Assembly (NCBI RefSeq): GCF_000719555.1
Contig: NZ_JOGX01000068.1
Coordinates: 1-38,489 of the forward strand
Direction: 5' to 3'
Length of the DNA: 38,489 nucleotides
Origin: Streptomyces sp. NRRL F-5727
GTDB lineage: Bacteria; Actinomycetota; Actinomycetes; Streptomycetales; Streptomycetaceae
A program made the translations under genes and the position numbers. The notes below the pieces were generated by a model that did no database searches, was not told the DNA's origin, and saw only the letters and a list, made by a program, of their open reading frames with translations. Below, piece by piece: positions 1 to 6,926 of this stretch (positions are counted from its first letter, which is position 1; every line of letters begins with the position of its first letter).

Positions 1-1
1 C

Positions 2-100
2 CCCGCCGACACCCGCCAGGTGCTCATCCGGTCCCTCGCCATGCTCCGCACCAAGCACGCCGACCTGCCGTCCCGCAAGCACGGCAACCCGCCTCAGTAA
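2..100 (+). CDS. accB: Acyl-CoA carboxylase beta (carboxyltransferase) subunit, 3' end only
   Basis: Only the last 32 codons and the TAA stop are inside the window; the gene enters from the left edge in the frame starting at base 2. The visible peptide ends in RKHGNPPQ, the usual C-terminal signature (RKHGN-P) of actinobacterial acetyl/propionyl-CoA carboxylase beta subunits. These carry out transcarboxylation from carboxybiotin to acyl-CoA in the cytoplasm, supplying malonyl- or methylmalonyl-CoA for lipids and polyketides. The epsilon subunit gene follows 15 bp downstream, which supports the assignment. The symbol could equally be pccB; the fragment is too short to separate substrate classes. 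Confidence 0.85.
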   Translation, partial: PADTRQVLIRSLAMLRTKHADLPSRKHGNPPQ

Positions 101-115
101 GAGGAGTCCACCGAA

Positions 116-319
116 GTGACCACGCCTGCCACAGCCAACCTTCTCCGCGTCGAGAAGGGCCACGCCGACCCCGAGGAGCTGGCCGCCATCACCGCGGTCC
201 TGCTCGCCCGCGCCGCCGCGCAGCCCGAGCCGGCCGCCGGCCACCACGGCCGCACCACCGCCGGCTGGCGCCGCCTGGAGCGCGAGAACGGCTTCCGCGC
301 CCCGCACAGCTGGCGCTGA
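116..319 (+). CDS. accE: Acyl-CoA carboxylase epsilon subunit
   Basis: This encodes a 67-residue protein from a GTG start, preceded by GAGGAG at 101-106 (9 nt spacing). Small epsilon subunits are specific to actinobacterial acyl-CoA carboxylases, where they bind the beta subunit and stabilise or stimulate the alpha-beta complex. The sequence fits the family: a short variable N-terminus, then a helical segment with GHADPEELAAITAVL near residues 15-29, and a C-terminal WRRLERENGFRAPHSWR in which W, R and the final SW are typical. It lies 15 bp after the beta subunit stop and is surely co-transcribed with it. A perfect hairpin terminator starts 14 bp after its stop. Nothing looks truncated. Confidence 0.88.
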   Translation: MTTPATANLLRVEKGHADPEELAAITAVLLARAAAQPEPAAGHHGRTTAGWRRLERENGFRAPHSWR

Positions 320-333
320 CGCCCCGGACGCAC

Positions 334-378
334 CGAAAGGGCCCCCGCTCTCCTTCGAGGAGAGCGGGGGCCCTTTCG
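334..378. terminator. Bidirectional intrinsic terminator between accE and the first conservon
   Basis: A perfect 21-bp inverted repeat (arms 334-354 and 358-378) with a 3-nt loop. It is bracketed by GAAA and TTTC, so the stem runs into U-rich sequence on either strand. It sits in the convergent gap between accE (+) and the cvnD remnant (-), so it probably serves both. Confidence 0.85.
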
Positions 379-412
379 CGTGGTGCTTGCTGCCGACGAG
401 CCGTCGGGACGG

Positions 413-887
413 TTACCGCAGGCGGGCCATGAGGGCGTGCTCGACGAGGGTGATGAGCGCGCTCTTGGCGTCCGCGCGGTGGCGGGCGTCGGTCGTGATG
501 ATCGGGGTGTCCGGACCGATCTGGAGGGCCTCGCGGACCTCCTCCGGGGCGTACGGCTGGTTCCCGTCGAAGCCGTTGAGGGCGATGACGAAGGGGAGGC
601 CCGAGTTCTCGAAGTAGTCGACCGCGGGGAAGCAGTCGGCGAGGCGGCGGGTGTCGACGAGGACGACGGCGCCGATGGCGCCGCGGACCAGGTCGTCCCA
701 CATCGGTGTGCGTGAGGTCGTCGATGCCCGCGGACGCGGACGTCATGACGGCCTCGGTACGCAGCGGGTTGATCTCCGAGACGGCACCCACGAACGTGGT
801 CTTGCCCACGCCGAAGCCGCCCGCCACCACGATCTTCGCGCTGGTGGTAGAACGGGCCGCGCCGCCGCTAGAGCTTGCGAAGTCCAC
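413..887 (-). pseudogene. cvnD: cvnD of conservon A: Ras-like GTPase gene with an out-of-frame internal deletion
   Basis: Translation from ATG at 887 gives a normal start of a conservon GTPase: the P-loop GGFGVGKTT is at residues 23-31, followed by the segment through DDLTHT. At 703/704 the frame changes. The remaining 96 codons (from MWDDLV to the C-terminus MARLR, with the NGFD/G4-like and TTDARH/G5-like segments) lie in another frame. An intact family member, as I remember it, has about 97 residues before MWDDLV; here there are 184 nt, so roughly 107 nt are missing. These would cover switch I, switch II and the G3 (GTPGQ) motif. The product could not be a working GTPase. The N-terminal part overlaps cvnC by 20 bp, as in the second copy. 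Either this is a true pseudogene or the assembly lost sequence. Confidence 0.85.
605..703. repeat. 99-bp perfect repeat, copy 1 (inside cvnD of conservon A)
   Basis: Bases 605-703 are identical to 5704-5802, with no mismatch over 99 positions. The identity stops exactly at the deletion junction of each cvnD copy: the next bases are CGGTGTG here and AGGCCGC in copy 2. The left end coincides with an ordinary sequence difference between the paralogues. Confidence 0.95.
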
Positions 888-1407
888 TGAGCACCCTTTC
901 GAGCAGTGTCACGTCTGGCTGACCGCCGGCGGCCTCGTCGCCGCCGGGCTGGTGGATGGCGACAAGTCCGGCCTCGGCCAGGTCGGCGACGAGGATCCGG
1001 GCAACGCCGAGGGGGATGGAGAGGAGGGCCGAGATCTCCGCGACCGACTTGATCTCGAAGCACAGCCGGCAGATCCGCTGGTGCTCGGGCAACTGCCCCT
1101 GCAGCCGGGCCGGATCGGCGGTCGTGCTGACCAGCGCCTCGATGGCGAGCTGGTAACGCGGCCGGGTGCGGCCGCCGGTCATCGCGTACGGACGCACGAG
1201 CGGGTTGTGCCCGCCGCCGGCGCCCGCGCCGCCCGCGGCACGCGGGGCCACCGGCTGCGCCTGCTGCTGCGGCTGCCCGTAAGGCTGGGGGACACCCTGT
1301 CTGCTGGGTGCGGAAGGGAAGTTGTACCGGTTCTGCGCGGTGTCGCCCATCGGCGCCTGATGCGCATCGAAACCGTTGTAGGGGTTCGCCCCCGGGGGTG
1401 TTCCCAC
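868..1407 (-). CDS. cvnC: Conservon protein CvnC, DUF742 family
   Basis: This encodes a 179-residue DUF742 protein. I chose GTG at 1407 because GGAGGAGGA lies just upstream at good spacing; an ATG at 1437 is in frame but has only AAGGGA 1-2 nt away. The first ~70 residues are disordered (proline, glutamine, glycine). The conserved core begins at PLVRPYAMTGGRTRP and continues through LPEHQRIC and SVAEISALLSIPLGVARILVADL, which resembles a winged-helix fold, ending in LLERVLSGLRKL. In conservons this protein works with the CvnA sensor and CvnB/CvnD in a membrane-associated, G-protein-like signalling complex. It overlaps cvnD by 20 bp. The N-terminus is much longer than in the second copy. Confidence 0.85.
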   Translation of the reverse strand: MGTPPGANPYNGFDAHQAPMGDTAQNRYNFPSAPSRQGVPQPYGQPQQQAQPVAPRAAGGAGAGGGHNPLVRPYAMTGGRTRPRYQLAIEALVSTTADPARLQGQLPEHQRICRLCFEIKSVAEISALLSIPLGVARILVADLAEAGLVAIHQPGGDEAAGGQPDVTLLERVLSGLRKL

Positions 1408-1451
1408 GTCTCCTCCTCCGACTGCTTCGCGGTCCATGTCCCTTGGAGCCG

Positions 1452-1480
1452 CGTCACCGCACCCTAACGGTGCGGTGACG
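1452..1480. other. Strong hairpin inside the first conservon, between cvnB and cvnC
   Basis: A perfect 12-bp stem (1452-1463 with 1469-1480) closes a 5-nt loop, CTAAC. No T-run follows on the minus strand. It lies in the 93-nt gap between the cvnB stop and the chosen cvnC start, so it may act as an attenuator or RNA-processing site that changes CvnC/CvnD output relative to CvnA/CvnB. The second conservon also has a hairpin at this place. Confidence 0.6.
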
Positions 1481-1500
1481 TGAAACGCACTCTGTGTCTG

Positions 1501-1923
1501 TTAGTTGAGAAGACTTCCCTGGAGCTCGGCCCGCAGGTCCGGGGTGAGGACGGAGCCCGCCCGGTCCACGAGCAGGGCCATCTCGTAGCCCACGAGACCG
1601 ATGTCGGACTCCGGGTGGGCGAGGACGGCCAGCGAGGAACCGTCCGAGACCGACATGATGAAGAGGAAGCCGCGCTCCATCTCCACCACGGTCTGGTTGA
1701 CCGCGCCGCCCTCGAAGATCCGGGACGCGCCCGCCGTCAGCGAGGTCAGCCCGGACGCGACCGCCGCCAGCTGGTCGGCACGGTCCCGGGGGAACCCCTC
1801 GGACATGGCCAGCAGGAGTCCGTCGGCGGAGACCACCACCGTGTGGGACACCCCGGGGGTGTTGTCCACGAAGTTGGTGATCAACCAGTTCAGATTCTGC
1901 GCCGCCTGGCTCATCGCGCTCAC
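1501..1923 (-). CDS. cvnB: Conservon protein CvnB, roadblock/LC7 family
   Basis: This encodes a 140-residue roadblock/LC7-domain protein. The GTG start at 1923 lies 1 nt after the cvnA stop, with GGAG 7 nt upstream; an ATG at 1914 (MSQAAQNLNW) is the alternative. The paralogue has a TTG at the same position, which supports starting three codons before that ATG. Recognisable segments are NWLITNFVDNTPGVSHTVVVSADGL and LAAVASGLTSLTAGAS, typical of the MglB-like proteins that partner small Ras-like GTPases. In conservons it is thought to bridge the CvnA sensor and the CvnD GTPase. It is nearly identical to the second-copy CvnB, ending LQGSLLN rather than LQGSLLH. Confidence 0.9.
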   Translation of the reverse strand: MSAMSQAAQNLNWLITNFVDNTPGVSHTVVVSADGLLLAMSEGFPRDRADQLAAVASGLTSLTAGASRIFEGGAVNQTVVEMERGFLFIMSVSDGSSLAVLAHPESDIGLVGYEMALLVDRAGSVLTPDLRAELQGSLLN

Positions 1924-1924
1924 A

Positions 1925-4900
1925 CTAACGCTCCTGGTTGTAGGTATTACCCGGGCCGAGGCCCGATCCGTTCGTGTCCGACCCCGCGGTGCGTCCCTGC
2001 TGGACACCGCGGCGCAGGTTGCTCAACCTGCCCCGGACGTCCTCGGGCGCGCGGGAGACCTGGGGGCCGCCCTGCGGGGTCTGCTCCGCGGTGCCCTCGA
2101 CCAGGTTGGCCTTGGGGACGCGCCGGGGGAGACCGGACGGAGTGACCCCGCCCGCCTTCGGCTCGCGGAGCTTCTTGGCCTGCTCCCAGCGCTCGTCATT
2201 GGCCGAGCGCCATTCGTCGGAGCCGTCGTGCTGGTTCTGCTCGTCCTGCCCCACCGGCTGCGCGGGCTGGGCCGGCGGCGCGGGCCGCTGCACCTGGGGC
2301 GCCTGCGGGGCGGCACCGCCGCGGCGCGGCAGACCGGCGTCGGTCAGCCCGTTGCCGGTGTCCGGAGCGGGACTCGGAGCCGGAGCCGGACGGTCGAAGC
2401 CTACGCGCTCGTGGCCCTGTTCGGGAGCGGCCTGCGAAGATTCCGATTCCGGCCGGTAACCCTGGTCGAAAGCACCCTGGTAGGAGCTCTGCGCGGGCCA
2501 CTCACCCTGGTGGGACTGGGCCTCGAACGCCTGGTCGTATCCGGCGTGGGTCTGCTCCTGGGCGCCGTACGCCGCTTCCGCATACGTCTGCTGCGGGTAC
2601 GCGCCGGACTGCTGGCCGTACTCCTCGTACCCCTGCTGCTGCGGGTAGCCGTAGCCGTCCTGCGGCTGCTGCTCGTAGCCCTGGGCGTACTCCTGGCCGT
2701 ACTCGCCGGCGTACTCCTGGGCCTGCGGCTGCTGCTGCTCGTACTCCTGCGGGTACTCCTGGCCGTAGCCCTGCTCCTGGGCGTACTCGCCGCCCTGCCC
2801 GGCCTCCTCGGCGTAGAGCGGCGCGTCGCCGCCCTGTACCTGGGCCTCCAGGGCCGCACGGCGCTCCTCGCGTATCAGCGAGCGGTTGACCGGGTCGAGC
2901 TGACGGCCCTCGCCCTGCTGCTCGTACCGCGAGTCGTCGAAGCCGAGCTCGGCCGCGGTGCGCATCGGGGCCGCCTGGGCTGCCTCGAAGCCGCCCTGCT
3001 GCTGGTGCGGGATGATCTGGGAGACGGTGAAGTCGTCCTGGGCCGGCTGCTCGCCACCGCCACCGTGGGTGATCGCGTCCGGCAGCATGACCAGCGAGGT
3101 GGTGCCGGCCTGCTCGCCCGAGGGGCGGAGCTGGACGCGGATGCCGTGCCGGTCGGAGAGCCGGCCGACCACGAAGAGACCCATGCGCTGGGAGACGGCC
3201 GCGTCCACGGTGGGCGGGTTCGCCAGCTTGTGGTTGATGTCCGCGAAGTCCTCGGCGGTGAGGCCGATGCCCTTGTCGTGGATCTCGACCATCACGCGGC
3301 CGTCGGGGAGACGGGTCGCGGTGACGCGGACCTTGGTCTGCGGGGAGGAGAACGTGGTGGCGTTCTCCAGCAGCTCGGCGAGCAGGTGCACGAGGTCGGT
3401 CACGGCCTGGCCGTGGATCTCGGCCTCCGGCACGCCGGCGATCTCGATGCGCTCGTACTGCTCCACCTCGGAGGAGGCGGCGCGCAGCACGTCGACCAGC
3501 GGGACCGGCTGGTCCCAGCGGCGGCCCGGCTCCTCGCCGGCGAGGACGAGGAGGTTCTCGCCGTTGCGGCGCATACGGGTCGCCAGGTGGTCCAGCTTGA
3601 AGAGGTTCTCCAGCTGGTCCGGGTCGGCCTCGTTGTTCTCCAGGTCGGTGATGAGGGTCAGCTGGCCCTCGATCAGCGACTGGTTGCGGCGCGACAGGTT
3701 GGTGAAGATCGCGTTGACGTTGCCGCGGAGCATGGCCTGCTCGGCGGCGAGCCGGACGGCCTCGCGGTGGACCTGGTCGAAGGCGCGGGCGACCTCGCCG
3801 ATCTCGTCCTGCGAGTCGATCGGGATGGGCTGGACGCGGGTGTCGACCCGGCCCGGCTCGGTCCGGGAGAGCTGGTCGACCAGCATCGGCAGGCGCTGCT
3901 CGGCGATGCCGAAGGCCGCGGTGCGCAGCTCGCGCATCGAGCGGCTCATCTGGCGGGCCATCATCCCGGCGAGGATGAAGGCGGCGAGCAGGGCGATGAC
4001 GACGATCGCGCCGGTGACCCAGGCGTCCGTCTTGGCGTCGGAGGAGATGGCGGTGGCCTCGGCCACGGCCTTGTCGACGAGGGTCTTCTCGACCTCGCTG
4101 TAGCCGTCGAACTTGGCGGTGGCGATCGCCAGCCAGGTCTCGGCGGTGACGCCCTTGGCGGCGAGCGCCTTGATCGCGTCCGCGTCCTCGGCGGTGCCGA
4201 TCAGCCCGGCGACGCCGGAGTAGACCGAACCGTCCTTGCCCTTGGGCAGGGTGACGTCGGCGGCCTGCATCTTCTTCTCGCCGTCGGCGGCCTTGGCGGC
4301 CATCACCTTCTTCAGGCGCTCGACGTCCTCGGCGGTGCCACCGGAGTTGTACTCGCCGAGGGCGATCTGCTCCAGGTAGTTGTACGAGTTGAAGGCGACC
4401 GACTGCTGGGCGAAGACGGCGTCCTTGGCGCTGGGCCGGACGAGCAGGTGGGTGCCGATGGAGCGCTGGAGCGACCCGGCGCCCTTGGCGAGCTGGATGG
4501 CGTAGACGGTCCGGCCGTAGCTGGTGACGTTGCCGGTGCCCAGGCCGAGCTCGTTGGCGAACTCCATGAGGTAGTGCTGGACGCCGGTGTAGCCGAGCTC
4601 GGTGTTCACCGGGTCGTGCGCGGCCGTGTAGGCGGCCTTGCGGAGCGCGGCGAGCTTGGGCTCCTCGTTCTTGAACGTCTGCAGACGCCGCTCGAGGCCC
4701 TGGCCCGAGGGCATGTTCTTGACGGCCTCGTCGAAGCTGGCGCGGGCCGCGTCCGTGGCGGCGTACGCCCGGGTGATGTCCTCGCCGCCGCGGTCCTTGC
4801 CGGCGAGCAGCGGGGCGGCCGTCAGGTCGCGCTCGTTGAGGAGGGCGGTGGAGTACTCCGAGGCGGCGCGCACGATGAGCGCCGTCTTCTCGGCGTCCTG

Positions 4901-5149
4901 GGCCTCCTGCCAGGTGTCGATCGACCCCTTGACCTGGAAGCCGCCCATGACGAGGCCGACGAGCACGGGTATGAGGAGGATCGCGTTCAATCGGGTGGGC
5001 ACGCGCCAGTTGCGCGGGGACAGCCGGCTGGAGCTGCCCCGCGGGGCGGGCGCGGGCGCGGGCGTCACCGGTACGTCCGCGGGCGACACCGCGCCGCGCG
5101 ACGGCGGGGTGAAGTTGCCCCGCGCCTCCTGCTCCGCGGAGCCATCCAT
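1925..5149 (-). CDS. cvnA: Conservon sensor CvnA: NIT-HAMP histidine-kinase-like membrane protein
   Basis: This encodes a 1074-residue membrane protein. The ATG at 5149 has GAGG 6 nt upstream; the frame stays open upstream to 5302, but without a ribosome site. Layout: a cytoplasmic proline-rich N-terminus; TM1 about 54-72; an extracellular nitrate/nitrite-sensing-type helical domain to about 370; TM2 about 378-397; a HAMP region to about 465; a dimerisation segment with LDHLATRMRRNGENLLVLAG (514-537 region); and an ATPase domain with the N-box HLLAELLENAT (588-598) and G1 HDKGIGL (624-630). A ~380-residue tail rich in Q, E, Y and G carries EYGQEY/GYPQQ-type repeats. It ends in a motif, SGLPRRVPKANLV and then RAP-DVRGRL-NLRRG, shared with the paralogue. 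It begins an operon cvnA-B-C-D. The stimulus is unknown. Confidence 0.9.
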   Translation of the reverse strand: MDGSAEQEARGNFTPPSRGAVSPADVPVTPAPAPAPRGSSSRLSPRNWRVPTRLNAILLIPVLVGLVMGGFQVKGSIDTWQEAQDAEKTALIVRAASEYSTALLNERDLTAAPLLAGKDRGGEDITRAYAATDAARASFDEAVKNMPSGQGLERRLQTFKNEEPKLAALRKAAYTAAHDPVNTELGYTGVQHYLMEFANELGLGTGNVTSYGRTVYAIQLAKGAGSLQRSIGTHLLVRPSAKDAVFAQQSVAFNSYNYLEQIALGEYNSGGTAEDVERLKKVMAAKAADGEKKMQAADVTLPKGKDGSVYSGVAGLIGTAEDADAIKALAAKGVTAETWLAIATAKFDGYSEVEKTLVDKAVAEATAISSDAKTDAWVTGAIVVIALLAAFILAGMMARQMSRSMRELRTAAFGIAEQRLPMLVDQLSRTEPGRVDTRVQPIPIDSQDEIGEVARAFDQVHREAVRLAAEQAMLRGNVNAIFTNLSRRNQSLIEGQLTLITDLENNEADPDQLENLFKLDHLATRMRRNGENLLVLAGEEPGRRWDQPVPLVDVLRAASSEVEQYERIEIAGVPEAEIHGQAVTDLVHLLAELLENATTFSSPQTKVRVTATRLPDGRVMVEIHDKGIGLTAEDFADINHKLANPPTVDAAVSQRMGLFVVGRLSDRHGIRVQLRPSGEQAGTTSLVMLPDAITHGGGGEQPAQDDFTVSQIIPHQQQGGFEAAQAAPMRTAAELGFDDSRYEQQGEGRQLDPVNRSLIREERRAALEAQVQGGDAPLYAEEAGQGGEYAQEQGYGQEYPQEYEQQQPQAQEYAGEYGQEYAQGYEQQPQDGYGYPQQQGYEEYGQQSGAYPQQTYAEAAYGAQEQTHAGYDQAFEAQSHQGEWPAQSSYQGAFDQGYRPESESSQAAPEQGHERVGFDRPAPAPSPAPDTGNGLTDAGLPRRGGAAPQAPQVQRPAPPAQPAQPVGQDEQNQHDGSDEWRSANDERWEQAKKLREPKAGGVTPSGLPRRVPKANLVEGTAEQTPQGGPQVSRAPEDVRGRLSNLRRGVQQGRTAGSDTNGSGLGPGNTYNQER

Positions 5150-5329
5150 GCTTCGCCTCACTCGACCAACAACCTCTCGGCGTCGGCACCTACGTCGTGC
5201 CGGTGTTTCGTTCAGGGCCGTACTACTCGGGAGTTCATGAATTGCAGCACGTGAAGGGGGTCCGTTCCAAACACTGGGACGGGCCCGCTTCCAGTGGTCC
5301 ACGCCTCACATAAAACGGGCATAAAGAGC

Positions 5330-5353
5330 GAGCCCCGCCAAATGGCGGGGCTC
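5330..5353 (-). terminator. Hairpin terminator downstream of conservon B
   Basis: A 10-bp perfect stem (5330-5339 with 5344-5353) and a 4-nt loop. On the minus strand it is followed by GCTCTTTAT, mildly T-rich. It would stop read-through from the upstream conservon into the next cvnA promoter region. Confidence 0.6.
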
Positions 5354-5429
5354 ATGTGAGCGCAGCGGCACCGACCGGATGCGTCGGGTGTCCGAGGCGC
5401 CCCAATTCTCTGTCGAAATGTTATGAAGC

Positions 5430-5476
5430 CCGGGCCGGCCGTGTCGAAGGACACAGATCCACTCCGGCCGGCCCGG
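5430..5476 (-). terminator. Long bulged hairpin just after the second cvnD
   Basis: An outer 11-bp stem pairs 5430-5440 with 5466-5476. It is continued by a 5-bp inner stem (5441-5445 with 5450-5454, loop GAAG) and an 11-nt bulge on one side. It starts 36 bp beyond the cvnD stop on the minus strand. It is either a terminator or a transcript-end stabiliser. Confidence 0.5.
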
Positions 5477-5511
5477 TACGGGGGCATATGACAACTGCCC
5501 TGCTGAGCGGC

Positions 5512-5956
5512 CTACTTGAGACGGGCCATGAGGGCGTGCTCGACGAGGGTGATGAGCGCGCTCTTGGCGTCCGCGCGGTGGCGGGCGTCGGTCGTGATGA
5601 TCGGGGTGTCGGGCCCGATCTGGAGCGCCTCGCGGACCTCGTCCGGCGTGTACGGCTGGGCGCCGTCGAAGCCGTTGAGGGCGATGACGAACGGCAGACC
5701 GCTGTTCTCGAAGTAGTCGACCGCGGGGAAGCAGTCGGCGAGGCGGCGGGTGTCGACGAGGACGACGGCGCCGATGGCGCCGCGGACCAGGTCGTCCCAC
5801 ATAGGCCGCCGTCATCACGGCCTCGGTGCGCAGCGGGTTGATCTCCGAGACGGCACCCACGAACGTGGTCTTGCCCACGCCGAAGCCACCGGCCACCACG
5901 ATCTTCGCGCTGGTGGTCGATCTGGCCGCGCCGCCGTTAGAGCTTGCGAAGTCCAC
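5512..5956 (-). pseudogene. cvnD: cvnD of conservon B: GTPase gene with a second out-of-frame internal deletion
   Basis: From ATG 5956 the protein begins as a normal conservon GTPase with the P-loop GGFGVGKTT at residues 23-31, then NPLRTEAVMTAA. After that the sequence jumps to the codons for MWDDLVRG in a different frame (C-terminal 96 codons, 5802 to 5512). Only 154 nt lie between the ATG and MWDDLV, against about 291 expected, so roughly 137 nt are missing: everything from residue ~51 to the end of the switch II/G3 region. The frame shift has the same phase as in the first copy and the right junction is the same base, but the left junction is 30 nt earlier. Neither half alone would be a functional GTPase. 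The 5' end overlaps cvnC by 20 bp. Confidence 0.85.
5704..5802. repeat. 99-bp perfect repeat, copy 2 (inside cvnD of conservon B)
   Basis: Identical over all 99 positions to 605-703 and in the same orientation. It ends at the deletion junction of this cvnD copy. Confidence 0.95.
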
Positions 5957-6347
5957 TGAGCACCCTTTCGAGCAGTGTCACGTCCGGCGTGCCGCCGGCT
6001 TCTCCGTTGCCCGGCTGGTGGATGGCCACCATGCCCGCCTCGGCCAGGTCGGCCACGAGGATCCGGGCGACGCCGAGCGGCATCGACAGCAGGGCGGACA
6101 CCTCGGCCACCGACTTGACCTCACGGCACAGGTGGCAGATGCGCTGGTGCTCCGGGAGGAGCGTGGCGAGGTGCGCCGGGTCGGCCGTGGTGCTGACCAG
6201 TGCCTCGATGGCGAGCTGGTAGCGCGGCCGGGTCCGGCCGCCGGTCATCGCGTAGGGACGGACCAGCGGCTGGTCGCCCTCATGACCGTACGGATCGTCC
6301 AGGGACGAGCCGCCGTACGGATCGTGAGAGGCGGGGGGCGGGGTCAT
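5937..6347 (-). CDS. cvnC: Conservon protein CvnC, DUF742 family
   Basis: This encodes a 136-residue DUF742 protein starting at ATG 6347, with GGAGG 4 nt upstream. It has a short disordered N-terminus (about 26 residues), then the conserved core from PLVRPYAMTGGRTRP through LPEHQRICHLC, SVAEVSALLSMPLGVARIL and LLERVLSGLRKL. The core is close to the first-copy CvnC, but the N-terminal extension is much shorter. It is the third gene of the cvnA-B-C-D operon; a 156-bp gap with a hairpin separates it from cvnB, and it overlaps cvnD by 20 bp. The likely role is as an adaptor within the conservon complex at the membrane. Confidence 0.88.
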   Translation of the reverse strand: MTPPPASHDPYGGSSLDDPYGHEGDQPLVRPYAMTGGRTRPRYQLAIEALVSTTADPAHLATLLPEHQRICHLCREVKSVAEVSALLSMPLGVARILVADLAEAGMVAIHQPGNGEAGGTPDVTLLERVLSGLRKL

Positions 6348-6436
6348 GAATCCTCCGGGCGTGACAGCAAGACATCTGCCGTCTGATGGGGCCGGTGGGG
6401 GGCCGGATGGGGCGGCCGGACGATTGAACGGTGCCG

Positions 6437-6467
6437 GGGGCGGTACGTGTGGGGGGAGTACCGCCCC
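6437..6467. other. Hairpin inside the second conservon, between cvnB and cvnC
   Basis: A 10-bp perfect stem pairs 6437-6446 with 6458-6467 around an 11-nt loop. It lies in the 156-nt cvnB-cvnC gap. Its sequence is unrelated to the hairpin in the first conservon, although the position in the operon is the same. Confidence 0.55.
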
Positions 6468-6503
6468 GTCGGGGGGACAGGTGCCGTGAGCGGGTGGGGA
6501 CCG

Positions 6504-6926
6504 CTAGTGCAGCAGGCTGCCCTGGAGCTCCGCGCGGAGATCCGGGGTGAGGACGCTGCCGGCCCGGTCGACCAGCAGCGCCATCTCGTAGCCCACGAGG
6601 CCGATGTCGCACTCCGGGTGCGCGAGCACGGCCAGCGAGGAGCCGTCCGAGACGGACATGAGGAAGAGGAAGCCGCGCTCCATCTCCACGACGGTCTGCG
6701 CCACGGGACCGCCCTCGAAGATCCGGGAGGCGCCCGCGGTCAGCGAGGTGAGCCCGGACGCGACCGCCGCCAGCTGGTCGGCGCGATCGCGGGGGAATCC
6801 TTCGGACATGGCCAGCAGCAGGCCGTCGGCGGAGACCACCACCGTGTGGGACACCCCGGGGGTGTTGTCCACGAAGTTGGTGATCAACCAGTTCAGGTTC
6901 TGCGCCGCCTGGCTCATCGCGCTCAA
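6504..6926 (-). CDS. cvnB: Conservon protein CvnB, roadblock/LC7 family
   Basis: This encodes a 140-residue roadblock/LC7 protein. The TTG start at 6926 directly abuts the cvnA stop (TAG then TTG) with GGAG 6 nt upstream; ATG 6917 is a possible alternative but sits 15 nt from that site. The sequence carries FVDNTPGVSHTVVVSADGL and GLTSLTAGASRIFEGG and is almost the same as the first-copy CvnB. Proteins of this family are MglB-like partners of small GTPases. The stop-start junction implies tight translational coupling to cvnA. Confidence 0.9.
   Translation of the reverse strand: MSAMSQAAQNLNWLITNFVDNTPGVSHTVVVSADGLLLAMSEGFPRDRADQLAAVASGLTSLTAGASRIFEGGPVAQTVVEMERGFLFLMSVSDGSSLAVLAHPECDIGLVGYEMALLVDRAGSVLTPDLRAELQGSLLH

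Larger units (their letters stand above)
5150..5511. other. Inter-conservon region with terminator hairpins and the putative conservon A promoter
   Basis: These 362 bp separate the end of the right-hand conservon from the start of the left-hand cvnA. The right half holds the two hairpins listed separately. The left half (about 5150-5320) is the leader and probable promoter of the left conservon. It is less GC-rich than the flanking genes, and I see no confident -35/-10 pair. No coding sequence is supported. Confidence 0.6.

Noticed and set aside
413..703. The C-terminal cvnD fragments read as independent 96-residue proteins starting MWDDLV
   Set aside because: There is an ATG but no ribosome site before it in either copy, and the fragment is only the second half of a known GTPase fold.
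1601..5254. A 1217-codon open frame on the plus strand opposite cvnA
   Set aside because: It is the mirror of the real minus-strand gene. High GC leaves stops rare on the opposite strand, its composition (long L/V/G/R runs) has no domain, and the minus frame has clear kinase motifs.
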